A DNA stretch of 64,000 bases from a virus. A program made the position numbers and the translations under genes. How positions within the stretch are numbered: position 1 is the stretch's first letter; each line of letters begins with the position of its first letter. The notes below the pieces were generated by a model that had not been told where the DNA came from, did no database searches, and was given only the letters and a program-made list of their open reading frames with translations. The stretch spans positions 43,564 through 107,563 of IMG/VR virus record IMGVR_UViG_3300041964_000076. One strand, written 5' to 3'. This document shows, piece by piece, positions 32,472 to 41,954 of this stretch.

Positions 32472-32863
32472 TTAGGGTGCCGCGATCGACGCATCTAAGG
32501 TAATTGTAAAGCTACCGCGCTCCATCGTGTAAACCCTGCTACCATCTGTAGAAGCAAATTGAAAGTCGTAATACAGTGTCAGTCCGTCTAGGGGGACTTT
32601 AAGATCTTTGGTATCGGCTGGATAAATTTCTAGGATGGCAGTTGTCGCATGATAATTTCAATCCCACTCCCTAGGACTTTCTCGATTAGAGCCTCGTCAG
32701 AGTTGAGCGCTTTTTTGACCGTGAAGCGGGGCGCATAACCAGCGGTCTGAAAGCCTGACACCTTGAGCGGATGATTTGCAACCAGATCGGACTGGTTCGT
32801 GAAGCTAACTGTTGCCGTGTAATAGTCGCCCCTGATTAGCTCGTAGCCATCTAAACTACTCAT
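32472..32863 (-). CDS. Phage structural protein, about 130 aa (frameshift near 32645)
   Basis: Starts MSSLDGYELIRGDYYTATVS and runs through APRFTVKKALNSDEALIEKV; the LIRGDxY...RFTxKK pattern is typical of small tail/baseplate accessory proteins. The frame then changes near 32645 and continues TAILEIYPADTKDLKVPLDG, LTLYYDFQFASTDGSRVYTM, RGSFTITLDASIA. Beta-rich. Last gene of the late operon. Confidence 0.6.
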
Positions 32864-33014
32864 TGATCGTCACCATTGCTAAAGGCTGGATGTTGAATGC
32901 GATCGCTGCTGTTGGTGATGCCACTAATACCACTAGAGTTACAGGTTGAGCATCAACGCTAATCTGTGCGATCGGCTGTGGGGCTATTGTTGTAATAGTG
33001 GTCGGTAGGTTCAT
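32856..33014 (-). CDS. Small hydrophobic late protein, 52 aa
   Basis: MNLPTTITTIAPQPIAQISV, then DAQPVTLVVLVASPTAAIAF: beta-rich, low in charge. ATG overlaps the previous stop by four bases (ATGA) and its end overlaps the next start. Probably structural. Confidence 0.5.
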   Translation of the reverse strand: MNLPTTITTIAPQPIAQISVDAQPVTLVVLVASPTAAIAFNIQPLAMVTINE

Positions 33015-33181
33015 AGCTTGGCAACGGCGATCGGTCTAGGGTCAAGTGTAATCAGGCAAAGGGGGCGATATTTCGTACCACTAAGCGCTAAATCCAGGAA
33101 CAGCCCGCGTGAGCTATAGGCAGTTAGAGAGCCAAAGACACCGCGAGAGGCATAGTCAAAGATTGAGCCTGGGTTAATCAC
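33011..33181 (-). CDS. Small late protein, 56 aa
   Basis: GTG start giving MINPGSIFDYASRGVFGSLT; ends RPIAVAKL. Overlaps both neighbours by a few bases. Probably a structural accessory protein of the tail region. Confidence 0.5.
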   Translation of the reverse strand: MINPGSIFDYASRGVFGSLTAYSSRGLFLDLALSGTKYRPLCLITLDPRPIAVAKL

Positions 33182-33557
33182 GGCTATAGACCTTCGTTGT
33201 TGGTGTTGGCTGTGTTACTGTCACCTTTTTTCCGTTGGCTGTCACTGTACCAGCGGTAGCATCGGCTGTCATCGGTTCACCCTCGGTATAGCCAGAAAGA
33301 TCGGCTATATCCTCCACGATCGCTCTCGTTGCTGTCAAAACCGCTCGGTCCGTGTTCGTGAATCCGTCACTACTACCTGATGCGAATTGCACCAACAAAA
33401 TACCCTGTGCGGTTTGATACTGCAAATTCACCAGTGGGTTAGGAGCGATTGGATAACTACCATCCACTTTGTAGATGTCCCGCGCTACAAAAGCCCCAGA
33501 TGTCTTAGCGGTACGGATAATCCACTGATCGAGCAAGATTACTTCCACTCCTGCCAA
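33174..33557 (-). CDS. Late protein, 127 aa
   Basis: MAGVEVILLDQWIIRTAKTS, then YKVDGSYPIAPNPLVNLQYQ and a Thr/Ala/Gly-rich tail (TADATAGTVTANGKKVTVTQ). The composition is like the neighbouring tail-fibre proteins. No domain recognised; structural role inferred from location. Confidence 0.6.
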   Translation of the reverse strand: MAGVEVILLDQWIIRTAKTSGAFVARDIYKVDGSYPIAPNPLVNLQYQTAQGILLVQFASGSSDGFTNTDRAVLTATRAIVEDIADLSGYTEGEPMTADATAGTVTANGKKVTVTQPTPTTKVYSRD

Positions 33558-33562
33558 AAGAT

Positions 33563-33814
33563 CTAAGCCTGTGGCGGGATCAATGCCCTTTTGTATTTTC
33601 CCTGCGGTGAGACGATGTTGGGTCGCGCATAGCCGATCGTTGTCATCTCAGCAAACCTGGCGGCATCAGCAAGCCACTGGGCATCAACGACGCTAGTGGA
33701 GGCGGGAATCGTGATGATCTGGCTACCCCAATCAAAGACGGTGCCTGCCGTTAATTTGGAATCAGCGGCAACGCTGGCAACGTCTCCTGTCGTGACGGTG
33801 TAGCTAGGGGGCAT
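33563..33814 (-). CDS. Late protein, 83 aa
   Basis: MPPSYTVTTGDVASVAADSK, FDWGSQIITIPASTSVVDAQ, then a helix and tail. Compact beta-rich start. It abuts the gene at 33815. Structural role inferred. Confidence 0.55.
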   Translation of the reverse strand: MPPSYTVTTGDVASVAADSKLTAGTVFDWGSQIITIPASTSVVDAQWLADAARFAEMTTIGYARPNIVSPQGKYKRALIPPQA

Positions 33815-34403
33815 TTACTCGGCTTTATAGGCGTGGGACTGAAAATATTCTAGCTTTGCCGAGAGGATTGCTAATTCTTCTTGCTGCACGGCATCGATCG
33901 CCGCAATTGCGTCCTCTCCACCTTCAATCTGCTCCCAGCCAATATGCTGAAACCAGGGATCGAGCTTGACCGGATCACGACTGATTGATTCTTCGTCATC
34001 GGCATAGCGCCATTTGTAGCCATCATCCTCAACGCTGGTAACGATTCGCGCTGATGGGTGTGGCGAAGTCGGGGATTCAATCAATTCCCCAGCCCAACCG
34101 ACAATCAGATCACCTGGCTCTAGCCAGTCTTGCTGACGCTCCAAAAGTTGATCACGTTTGGGCAGGACCTGGCTACTCAATGCCTCTGCCAGCCCGTTCA
34201 GTACCAATCGCCGCGATCGGCTTGTATCTGTCTGCCCCAGGATGACCTTGCACCACATCGGGATGTTGCTTGAAATGCTCGACTAATTCCACGCCAAGCA
34301 AAACGGCTTGCAAATTTGCAACGGCTTGCTGAATTTGACGCGCTTGTGGTTTGATGTCCGAGATTGTAGCAGCGGGCTTAGGTGGAGCGGGTTTGGTTGC
34401 CAT
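33815..34403 (-). CDS. Late protein, about 190 aa (probable frameshift near 34200)
   Basis: The first frame (from 34403) gives MATKPAPPKPAATISDIKPQ, then a helix ARQIQQAVANLQAVLLGVEL; it stops at 34173. An overlapping frame continues NGLAEALSSQVLPKRDQLLE, WLEPGDLIVGWAGELIESPT and ends EELAILSAKLEYFQSHAYKA. I read these as one protein with an indel near 34200, although two overlapping genes cannot be excluded. The C-terminal helix pair resembles tail-fibre chaperone proteins that follow fibre genes. Confidence 0.55.
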
Positions 34404-34407
34404 TGGT

Positions 34408-36150
34408 TTAGTTGTTGTTGATAGTGTCAGCGATCGCGGTCACAGGTACGGAACTGTCAGCAGCGGTCAGCGTGTAGTTGGAGCTATCACCCTGAATCTT
34501 GCTAGCACCACTACCCAGCCGCACAAAGGAGGCAACAGAGCGATCGGCGACATAGCGCAGCGCGACCGATACGGTTGAACTACCTGCTGTGGTGTCGAGG
34601 TAGGGGATGTAAGCGGCATTGGCCGCAGCGTAGGTTTTACTGAGGGTGCCGGAAAGCGTTAGGGTTGCGCCTGAAAACGAGGTATAGGCGTAACGGTCTT
34701 CGTTGCCGCTATTGTCGAACACCCGCACAAAGCCACTAGAGGGTTTGTCGAGCGGAATGGCAGCGCTTAGTACTAGAGTGCCGTTGCCTGAATTGTTGCC
34801 AGCGGCAAGTGCAAACTCACTGGTCAGTAAGAAGTTACTGCTAGAGCTACGAGCCAAGATGACTTTAGCTCCAACCGGAACACCTGTTCGTGCTCTCAGG
34901 TAGAACACAGGGGGGTTGATTGGTGTCGTGGAGCCAGTCCCGATCGTCTGATAGTTGGAGGCATCGGATGACACCACGTTGATTGGATACCAGCCACGCG
35001 CATAGAAGATTTTGCCACCCGCGATCGCTGCGATCGGTGAATCTTTGACCACCGTGTAGGCGCTGTTGAGGAACTGGAACAACTGCGCCTGGACACTGTT
35101 GATCGTTGTCGTGTTGCCTTTGCGGAAAATGTATTTCAGGACAGAGTAAAGGACGGCGTTGGTTTGGCTGGACTGATCAACCCTGCCTGTGTAGGATTCG
35201 GTGCTGCCGTCCTGATCCACGTCAGCGGTAAACGAGCCGATCGTGAGCGCGATCGTTGCCGTCGTCCCGTTGGTCAGATTGAGCGCTTGAGCATTCGTCA
35301 GTGTATCAGCCAAATCCGCTTTGGTGTTCAAAGGTATCGGAGTACGCCCAAAGCCGCTTAGATCGGCGTTATACCAATCGTAAGTATCGCCTACCGTTGC
35401 CCCATCGAGCGCATTAGCGGCATCGCGGTTCGTTCGGTTAAAGAATGTAACGCTACCACTACTGATAAGGTTTCCGGCTTCGCGCACCTTGATCAAAATG
35501 TCGATATGGTTTCCGGTGATGTTGCTGTTACCGTACCAGCCAGTCCCGTCCGTTACGGTTGAGCCTTGCGCAAAATAAGTACCACCGTGATTCAGGGTGC
35601 CGAGTGTATAGGCGTTGGCTGAACCTTCTTCGCCAGTTTGCGAACCAGTAGAGGCGATCGTACTACCTGCCCCTGTGCCCGTCGTGATGGTAATAGCTTC
35701 AGAGTTTGCGTAGGTGCCCGTCACCCTACGCACCCACCATTTACGGGCTGTGTTGTCATAGTCGAGTAACCTGCCCGTGGCTGTTGAAGTGCCACCGACA
35801 ACCGTTTTGTAAAGGTCGCCCGTTATAGCGCTGGTGTAGCCACCGCTCGCCAGAGTCAGCAAATAAATGGTATTGGCGAAGCCGCTGGTTTGAATCGAAC
35901 CACCTTGCAGGAATCTGTACGAAGCCTGGGTCAGATACCAGCCTTGTACCAACGTATAGTCCGTTTTCGTACTAGCGGTTAATGGTGTTGGATAGGCGAT
36001 CGAGCCAGCGAGTGCGATCGCGCCAATTTCATCAAACAGATTTTGCAATAAACTGTAAAAATCTACGCACTGATAAACCGTGAATAGTGTCGCGTTAATA
36101 TTGAGCCGCTGATTCGGCAAATTAATCTGTAGATCGTCAATTAAAGCCAT
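34408..36150 (-). CDS. Tail fibre/spike-like structural protein, 580 aa
   Basis: Starts MALIDDLQINLPNQRLNINA. The middle is rich in Gly/Thr/Ser (TGTYANSEAITITTGTGAGS), typical of beta-helical fibres. The last 150 residues form a module, FALAAGNNSGNGTLVLSAAI through FVRVFDNSGNEDRYAYTSFS to the end DTINNN, that recurs in the 725-residue protein at 37788. It is probably a trimeric, host-contacting particle protein. Confidence 0.72.
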   Translation of the reverse strand: MALIDDLQINLPNQRLNINATLFTVYQCVDFYSLLQNLFDEIGAIALAGSIAYPTPLTASTKTDYTLVQGWYLTQASYRFLQGGSIQTSGFANTIYLLTLASGGYTSAITGDLYKTVVGGTSTATGRLLDYDNTARKWWVRRVTGTYANSEAITITTGTGAGSTIASTGSQTGEEGSANAYTLGTLNHGGTYFAQGSTVTDGTGWYGNSNITGNHIDILIKVREAGNLISSGSVTFFNRTNRDAANALDGATVGDTYDWYNADLSGFGRTPIPLNTKADLADTLTNAQALNLTNGTTATIALTIGSFTADVDQDGSTESYTGRVDQSSQTNAVLYSVLKYIFRKGNTTTINSVQAQLFQFLNSAYTVVKDSPIAAIAGGKIFYARGWYPINVVSSDASNYQTIGTGSTTPINPPVFYLRARTGVPVGAKVILARSSSSNFLLTSEFALAAGNNSGNGTLVLSAAIPLDKPSSGFVRVFDNSGNEDRYAYTSFSGATLTLSGTLSKTYAAANAAYIPYLDTTAGSSTVSVALRYVADRSVASFVRLGSGASKIQGDSSNYTLTAADSSVPVTAIADTINNN

Positions 36151-36204
36151 CGGGCATCATCCTCTGTTTAGTTCAAAGGGATGCACCATAAGGGGAATCC
36201 AGGT

Positions 36205-36236
36205 CAATCAAGTGGGCAAAAATGGCGACTTGATTG
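36205..36236. terminator. Hairpin between late genes
   Basis: CAATCAAGT / ACTTGATTG, 9-bp perfect stem, 14-base loop, in the 220-base gap between two fibre-type genes. A second GC-rich inverted pair (GGCGGC near 36281 / GCCGCC near 36302) lies beside it. Either could terminate or attenuate. Confidence 0.45.
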
Positions 36237-36373
36237 GTCGATAAAAATTTAGCTAGCTTCTTTCAATAGTCTTCGATCGCGGCGGCAATCATCAACAGGG
36301 CGCCGCCTGACCGTAATCAGCAACAACCTAATCTTAGCCTCTCCTCCTTTTTTTTCAGCTTTTTCCAATGCCT

Positions 36374-37404
36374 TCATAGTTTCGTGATCCGTAGCGTGAT
36401 GACATAATCTGTTGTTGGCTGTGCCGGGGGTAGGGGCTGTGAAGCGGCTGGATTCCCCACGACAGGTGTTGCGGTGATGCCCGTGGGAGTGAAAGAGCGA
36501 TTAAACTAAGGGCGGGACTGCCAACAACGGGAGTAGCGGTAATGCCCGTGGGGACGAAGAGGGCAATTAAGCTAAGTTTCGGATTCCCTACGACAGGCGT
36601 AGCAGTGATGCCCGTGGGGACGAGCCGCCATTGCAGTGCGATCGCAGGATTGCCAACCACAGGGGCACCCGTGGCGATACCTGTGGGTGTGAGCGCCACC
36701 GGAATATCTTCGCGAAACGCTGCAATCAGGACAACATGACGGGCTGAAGCAGAGGCGGTCGCCGTGATATTGCCTGTCGCGCCAGCAGTTGAGCGGACGG
36801 CATCCGCGATCGCTAACGTGCAGTCGGCTCCTGTTGTCGTGCTGTTATCCGATCGTTCCTGCCATGTCCCTGCGATCGGGTCGGCTGTTTGGGCTGAGTT
36901 CGTACCGGATGAGGTGGCGGGGTCTGTGGCAGCGAACACCGAGAAAGTGTTGGCGCGGGCACCACAGGCAGCAACCACAATCAGATCGCGTGCGTTTACA
37001 GTCGTAACGCCAGCAACACTGATGGCTGTCCCGGTGGTACCCATCGTCGTGCTGCCAGTAGCCGTCAGCGATGTACCTGGAGCGCCACCCCGATAAGAAA
37101 TGATTCGACCCAGCGCGACATCGCCCCCCGTTCTGGTAAACGTCAGGTTTGGGGCGCTAGTGCCACGCACGATGTACGCCATGAAGCCACTACCTATACT
37201 AGTGGTGTTATTGGCTGTCGTGTTGCCTGTATTCTGGCTAGTTGCGTCGTTCCAGCCTGATGGTCTTGTGAACGCTGCGTTAGAGCGATAGCTGATGCAG
37301 GCAATCAAGGAGATCGCCTACCTGCACACCAGCGGGTTCTGTGAGCGTCAGGTTGCCTGATGCTACTTCTGCCGTCGCTCCGAGTAGTCAGTATTCCAGG
37401 GCAC
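36374..37404 (-). CDS. Repeat-containing structural protein, about 340 aa (frameshifts)
   Basis: Reconstructed from frames: TAEVASGNLTLTEPAGVQVG, DLLIACISYRSNAAFTRPSG, NLTFTRTGGDVALGRIISYR, then HVVLIAAFRED. The C-terminus carries four copies of PTGI(A/T)(T)xxPVVG(N/S)P, the last reached after an indel near 36490, and ends VITLRITKL. The N-terminal two thirds resembles bacterial adhesion/fibre domains with an AWxExSDNSTTTGAD-like strand pattern. Start at the GTG 37404 is a guess; one further indel near 37390 is needed. Confidence 0.55.
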
Positions 37405-37778
37405 TTAAACCGCTCCTGGTATCCCGATGTCAAACGCAGCAGTCGTAAACGAGTACGATGTTGTGACGGCTAGGCTCGAACTTAGAGCGCCTGTCGCCAG
37501 TAGCCTTGAGTTAACGGTGTCGCTCAGTGCCCAAGTGGTTGCCGTCCCGTTCACCGTCACCGTGCCGCCTGATGTGATCGCCGCCACCGTTACTCTGCGA
37601 CCACTGGGCGATCGTGCAGCGGGTGAGCCGATCGTCGGTGCCGTTCGATTGCCTAGTGTGTTGGTCGATGTCGCCGCGCGTAGGTTGTGGGTTCTGCGGA
37701 GCAAATATCGAACCGATTAACCTCTGTTGTGAGAATGGTTAACCCGCTATCGAGGACGCGATCGGCAAGAAAAGGCAT
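37405..37778 (-). CDS. Late structural protein, about 123 aa (frameshift near 37675)
   Basis: MPFLADRVLDSGLTILTTEV, NRFDICSAEPTTY; an indel near 37675 leads to STNTLGNRTAPTIGSPAARS and beta-rich segments (VTVAAITSGGTVTVNGTATT; SLAVTTSYSFTTAAFDIG). Structural role inferred from its position between two fibre-like proteins. Possibly a head-to-fibre connector. Confidence 0.55.
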
Positions 37779-37787
37779 CAGAAACTC

Positions 37788-39965
37788 CTATACGGTAGCG
37801 TTGTTGATCGAATCGAGAATGCCAGATACCGGAATCACCTGACTGCTGTTGACGATGACAAAAGCCTGGCGCAAATCCTTAATCCGTCCGGTGCCTGAAC
37901 CTTTACGCACTGCCAGCACACAATCACGATCGGCTATGTATTGGATCGTATTGGACTCACTACCCGTAGCAGAACCCAGCACATCCAGGTAGCCCACATA
38001 AGCACCGTCGCCTGCTGTATAGGATGTAGGCAACGTTCCCGACAGAGTGAACGTTGAGCCGCTGTAGCTGGTATAGGCTAAACGATCCTCCACTCCAGAT
38101 GTTCTCACTACACGCACAAAGCCTGCTGCTGGTGTATCGAGCGGAATCGCTGCACTCAAGACAAGGGTAGAGTTGCCTGAGTTGTTGCCAGCGGCTAAGG
38201 CGAACTGAGCGCGATCGGCAATGATGCTCCCCGTGCCGAGACTTTTGAAGACACCGATCGCTGCCCCTATCGGGGCACCTTGCACTGCGACCTGAATGGA
38301 AGACGGAGCGACCATGACCGTAACACCTGTGCCCGCCGTAATGCCTGTTGTGTTATCTACGATCACCGTGGCACTACCAGAAACTCGGTTAATGGTAGTG
38401 CCACTGGCGAATGTCCAACCGCTAAGGTTGGTTGTGCCTGCCACTACAGTGACGATCGCCGTTGCTCCCACAACGCCTTTAATAGCACTATAGTTGCCTG
38501 CTGCCTGAAGCGCGATCGAGCCGCTATCAGTCTGGTAGAAGGCCGTAAGACTGGAGGGACTGAGTAGCGTCAGGGTACCATTCGATTTGATACCATCACT
38601 AAACTTGGCTATGCTAGCCGTGAGCGTACCACCAGAAGCGATCGTGAGATTGGTTGAGCCGAAGTCGGCTAGCTGACCGACTCGCAAAGGTGCCGTGATA
38701 TTGTCGTTGTTGCGCCAGTAGAGCTTCCTAGAGTCATAAGCCTGAGCCAACGACAGACTACCCGAAAGTGTGATCAGGTTGGCTGCGTGAGCAACGCCTG
38801 AGTAGCCGCTAACGGTTGTTGTGTTGGTTTGAGTAACGCCTGTATCAACGATAAAAATTAAGTCTACGTAAAAGTTGATTGATTTATCGCTATTGATCTT
38901 GCCAATTTGCTCCGTTGGAGTCCCTTGCAGCGAGGGTTTTAGGTGTAAATAGCTCCTAAATTCAATCTCAGTCGAAACGTTTTGGACGGTATAGGGACGT
39001 TCTGTATAGATCCCCCCCACATTATCGAATGTATAAATAACTTGAGGGTTTTGGGCAACCGTAGCCCCTGTCTGTAAGGTTTGCTTTGCCCTCACCCAAA
39101 GCGACGGTCGGGCAATGTTACTGCCAGTTGTATCAAGTTGACTGTCGTAGGTGCCTGTTAAAATGCCTGAGCTATTAGTCGTATAACGACCTATCTCCGT
39201 TTTAGAACCGCCAATGTTAGCGCGATCGTCACGGTAAATAACTAAAGCGTCATTTACTGCTGCACCATTACTATCCTTAAATTTCCAGGATACGGAGTAT
39301 CCTAAATACGCGACCCCATTTGATTCGGTAATGAGTGTTTTTGTAAAATCGTAAGCAGCAGGATTCCACAGATAAATTCTGTTATTGGTCGCCCCCTGCC
39401 CGATCGTCCCTAGATAGCCTGATGTGGTTGATGGGATATTGATACCAATTAGATCTAGCCTTCCGGCTTCCCAATTCAGAAAGCCGAACCCACAATTCAG
39501 CAGCGATACATCACTAAAGACTGATGGTGGAGCAACAAACTCAAGCGTTTTAATGCCTCTGAAAGAAGCCGATCGCAAGATCGCGTTTGCTTGCGAATAA
39601 ACCAAAGCGCTGGGCATACTATTTTCTTCAGCGATCGCGCTATCGGAAAGCTCGGAAATAAAAATCCTGGCTTCGTTCCAGGGGTTTAACAACAGGATGT
39701 GTGATTGGTTCCTAACGCTTAAAAGATCCGATGTGTTGAATCGTGAAGTTCCGTAAGAAAAAACTGACTCAGAGTCGTTTACAGTGCTTGGAGTATTTAG
39801 AAGGCTGATTTGTGAGTAGTTGATCGTAATTGTGCCCGTTAACTTACCGCCGCCAGCCACTTGCAAAACTTCACCCGAAATTGTTGCCACCAACCCCGTT
39901 TTATGGGAGGCAACAAAATCTACACCGTTCGTTGTGCTATCAACCGTTAGCCCTGTATATGACAT
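37788..39965 (-). CDS. Tail fibre/spike-like structural protein, 725 aa
   Basis: Begins MSYTGLTVDSTTNGVDFVAS. The N-terminal 300 residues contain an NxIYLWNPA-like strand region and a carbohydrate-binding-like segment (DDRANIGGSKTEIGRYTTNS). The middle has long beta-helix-like Ser/Thr/Gly tracts. The last 150 residues (FALAAGNNSGNSTLVLSAAI ... DSINNATV) repeat the C-terminal module of the 580-residue protein. The pair may form a branched adsorption apparatus. Longest intact gene in the window. Confidence 0.72.
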   Translation of the reverse strand: MSYTGLTVDSTTNGVDFVASHKTGLVATISGEVLQVAGGGKLTGTITINYSQISLLNTPSTVNDSESVFSYGTSRFNTSDLLSVRNQSHILLLNPWNEARIFISELSDSAIAEENSMPSALVYSQANAILRSASFRGIKTLEFVAPPSVFSDVSLLNCGFGFLNWEAGRLDLIGINIPSTTSGYLGTIGQGATNNRIYLWNPAAYDFTKTLITESNGVAYLGYSVSWKFKDSNGAAVNDALVIYRDDRANIGGSKTEIGRYTTNSSGILTGTYDSQLDTTGSNIARPSLWVRAKQTLQTGATVAQNPQVIYTFDNVGGIYTERPYTVQNVSTEIEFRSYLHLKPSLQGTPTEQIGKINSDKSINFYVDLIFIVDTGVTQTNTTTVSGYSGVAHAANLITLSGSLSLAQAYDSRKLYWRNNDNITAPLRVGQLADFGSTNLTIASGGTLTASIAKFSDGIKSNGTLTLLSPSSLTAFYQTDSGSIALQAAGNYSAIKGVVGATAIVTVVAGTTNLSGWTFASGTTINRVSGSATVIVDNTTGITAGTGVTVMVAPSSIQVAVQGAPIGAAIGVFKSLGTGSIIADRAQFALAAGNNSGNSTLVLSAAIPLDTPAAGFVRVVRTSGVEDRLAYTSYSGSTFTLSGTLPTSYTAGDGAYVGYLDVLGSATGSESNTIQYIADRDCVLAVRKGSGTGRIKDLRQAFVIVNSSQVIPVSGILDSINNATV

Positions 39966-40077
39966 TAGTAAGCCTCGATCGCGCTCAACCGACTCACCTG
40001 CAAGCCCATCCCGTTAACTCTCCTGCTGCATGGGCAGAGGCGATCGGTGTGGCTAGATTGGTAAGCGGGAAAGACAT
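39965..40077 (-). CDS. Possible small late protein, about 37 aa (frameshift)
   Basis: MSFPLTNLATPIASAHAAGE, then after an indel GLQVSRLSAIEAY, whose TAA overlaps the start of the 725-residue gene (TAATG). The overlap style matches this operon. A plus-strand reading of the same bases also looks partly protein-like, so confidence is low. Confidence 0.35.
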
Positions 40078-40116
40078 TTGCGGTTACGATCGCATCAACA
40101 AAAGAACTTCAAAACT

Positions 40117-40509
40117 ATGCTTGATACCGACGAAATCACCCAAATTGTTTCAGTGTTAAGGCTCGATCCTGAAACCAGTTTCGACGCTGTTTTCACTAGA
40201 GTCGAAGTGCTAGCAGCGATCGACCTGACTAGAGGGTCAGACTTTATAAAGCGGATTCAAACCATGCTCGAAGACATTACCAAATATGAGAAGCTGATCA
40301 AAACAGGTCAGGCTGACGGCAGCGGCAATGTTGTTTCCACGAATGTCGATGGTGAGTACAGCGTGACCTATGGATCGGGTGGTAGCGTTGCGTCGGTGCA
40401 ACAGGCACTTAGTCAGACGATCGCTGCTTTAAGAGCTTTGATTTTCCCCAACTCACGCCGATCGCCCTTGTTCGGCACTCAAAGCCTCACCCATCGCATC
40501 ACCTCCTAG
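40117..40509 (+). CDS. Hypothetical protein on opposite strand, 130 aa
   Basis: MLDTDEITQIVSVLRLDPET, LTRGSDFIKRIQTMLEDITK and GQADGSGNVVSTNVDGEYSV. Mixed helical and beta pattern reminiscent of small phage head-tail proteins, yet transcribed against the late operon. Its end overlaps the end of the HhH gene by four bases. No family recognised. Confidence 0.55.
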   Translation: MLDTDEITQIVSVLRLDPETSFDAVFTRVEVLAAIDLTRGSDFIKRIQTMLEDITKYEKLIKTGQADGSGNVVSTNVDGEYSVTYGSGGSVASVQQALSQTIAALRALIFPNSRRSPLFGTQSLTHRITS

Positions 40510-40885
40510 TCAAAAGAGATCTGAGGAGCTAACGCATCCCAATCAACACGACTGATGGTTTTCAAATCATCAATACTAGTGAAGCGTTGATCGGGTCGGG
40601 TATTCCGTAGCATGACAAGTTGTCTTGCTACCTTTAGCCCAACACCGCTTAAACCATCAGCGATCGCTTCAGCCGTAGCCGTATTGATCGCGATGGTTTG
40701 CGGCGCTTCTATTTCTTCCTGAACTTCGATGGATGGTGTTGCCTCCTCAGTTGTAGGGTTTCGACTGGGGCGATCGGTTGTACCGTTAGCCCGATCGCTT
40801 CTGCTAAATCGTCAGGGATGTCAGCTTCGCCCGATGGATAAAACTGACCTTTCCACCCGTAGCTTTTGTCTAAGGTCGTTTTCAC
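40506..40885 (-). CDS. Helix-hairpin-helix protein (frameshift near 40730)
   Basis: N-terminus MKTTLDKSYGWKGQFYPSGE, then IPDDLAEAIGLTVQPIAPVE. An indel near 40730 leads to the ComEA-like HhH domain INTATAEAIADGLSGVGLKV with the second hairpin SIDDLKTISRVDWDALAPQI. About 125 residues when joined. The leader matches phage head-tail (neck) proteins that begin with xGxxYPxGExxxxP. HhH domains bind DNA non-specifically. Placed between capsid and fibre genes, a DNA-contacting connector is plausible. Confidence 0.6.
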
Positions 40886-41048
40886 TTAGCCTCCTGAATA
40901 TATAAAGAATTGCCTAAAAGCATTACTGCTACTAGGTTTCCAGTTATTCATAAAGTAAAATAGTTGTGCAAACACAAATAGCTCAAGGGTCATGATTTGG
41001 CGGTCAAAACCTTGAGCTATTCGCTGAAACCAGTAGAGGTTCTTTTTC

Positions 41049-41954
41049 ATGCTACCCGCTTTTAATCCTGAAGTACATTTTTTAGGCAATCTCTGTAGGC
41101 GTAATCACGCTTATGGAGATACGAACAAGACTTTACGCTACAGAGCCAACAAGCATTGCTTGACGTGCAGCATTAAAATTAGGCAAGCGAAGCAAAAGCC
41201 TAAACCAGTGCGCTACGCTTATTGCCCTTTCCCTCAGATCGAAGTAAAGAAAGATCGCTACCAACTGGGACAGCTTTGTGTAAATCTGCATGATTGGGGC
41301 AATGGTCAAAGCGTTCGATTGTTGAGCAGCAACCAATGCTTTGAGTGCAGAAGAACGATCCATAAAACGACTTGCAAGACTTACGAAGAAAGAAAGCCTT
41401 ACTTCCAAATGTGGCAAAGGAACAATCGAGACAAAGCTAGAGCGGCTCAACGTCGATACCTCGATCGCAATCCTGATTACAACAAAGATTACTATCGCAG
41501 AAACAAAGCGGTTGAATTGCCCAAGAAAAACCGCTATAAGCGAGAGCACCCAGAACTGATGAGGCAGCAGCGTCGATCCTACTATCAGAACAACAAAAGC
41601 AAGGTTGCAATAAAAGTCAGAATAAGACAGCAAAAAATTCTTGCCAACAATCATCATATTGCTTGGAGTCGCCAAGAAGAAATCTTGAGACGGCAAGAAT
41701 TTGACAATTGCTGCGCTTACTGTTCTATTAGCAACCCGATCGCTCTCGATCATTTCATTCCTTTGATAAAAGGCGGCTCTGATTGTATTAGCAACATTGT
41801 GCCTGCCTGTACTCGTTGTAATTCTTCCAAGCGCGATCGTGACCCCAAAGAATGGTATCAACGTCAAGACTTTTTCTCGATAAAAAAGTGGAAACATATC
41901 TTGAAAGTGCTTGGGAAAAATGAAGCAAACTACAGGCAGATAACTTTGTTTTAA
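41049..41954 (+). CDS. Free-standing HNH homing endonuclease, 301 aa
   Basis: The C-terminal HNH core is complete: CAYCSISNPIALDHFIPLIK, then NIVPACTRCNSSKRDRDP. The N-terminal part has several zinc-knuckle-like pairs (LCRRNHAYGD; CLTCSIKIRQ; CFECRRTI) and a long basic coiled region (NNRDKARAAQRRYLDRNPDY). It is on the plus strand and overlaps the end of the capsid gene by four bases, as expected for a selfish insertion in the late module. Confidence 0.82.
   Translation: MLPAFNPEVHFLGNLCRRNHAYGDTNKTLRYRANKHCLTCSIKIRQAKQKPKPVRYAYCPFPQIEVKKDRYQLGQLCVNLHDWGNGQSVRLLSSNQCFECRRTIHKTTCKTYEERKPYFQMWQRNNRDKARAAQRRYLDRNPDYNKDYYRRNKAVELPKKNRYKREHPELMRQQRRSYYQNNKSKVAIKVRIRQQKILANNHHIAWSRQEEILRRQEFDNCCAYCSISNPIALDHFIPLIKGGSDCISNIVPACTRCNSSKRDRDPKEWYQRQDFFSIKKWKHILKVLGKNEANYRQITLF

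Noticed and set aside
36542-38567. Several plus-strand ORFs opposite the fibre genes
   Set aside because: Val/Pro/Thr-rich antisense readings of Gly/Thr repeats in the minus-strand structural genes.
41133-41897. 254-codon minus-strand ORF opposite the HNH homing endonuclease
   Set aside because: The plus-strand product has a full HNH motif set; the minus frame is hydrophobic noise from its AT-rich Lys/Asn/Arg codons.
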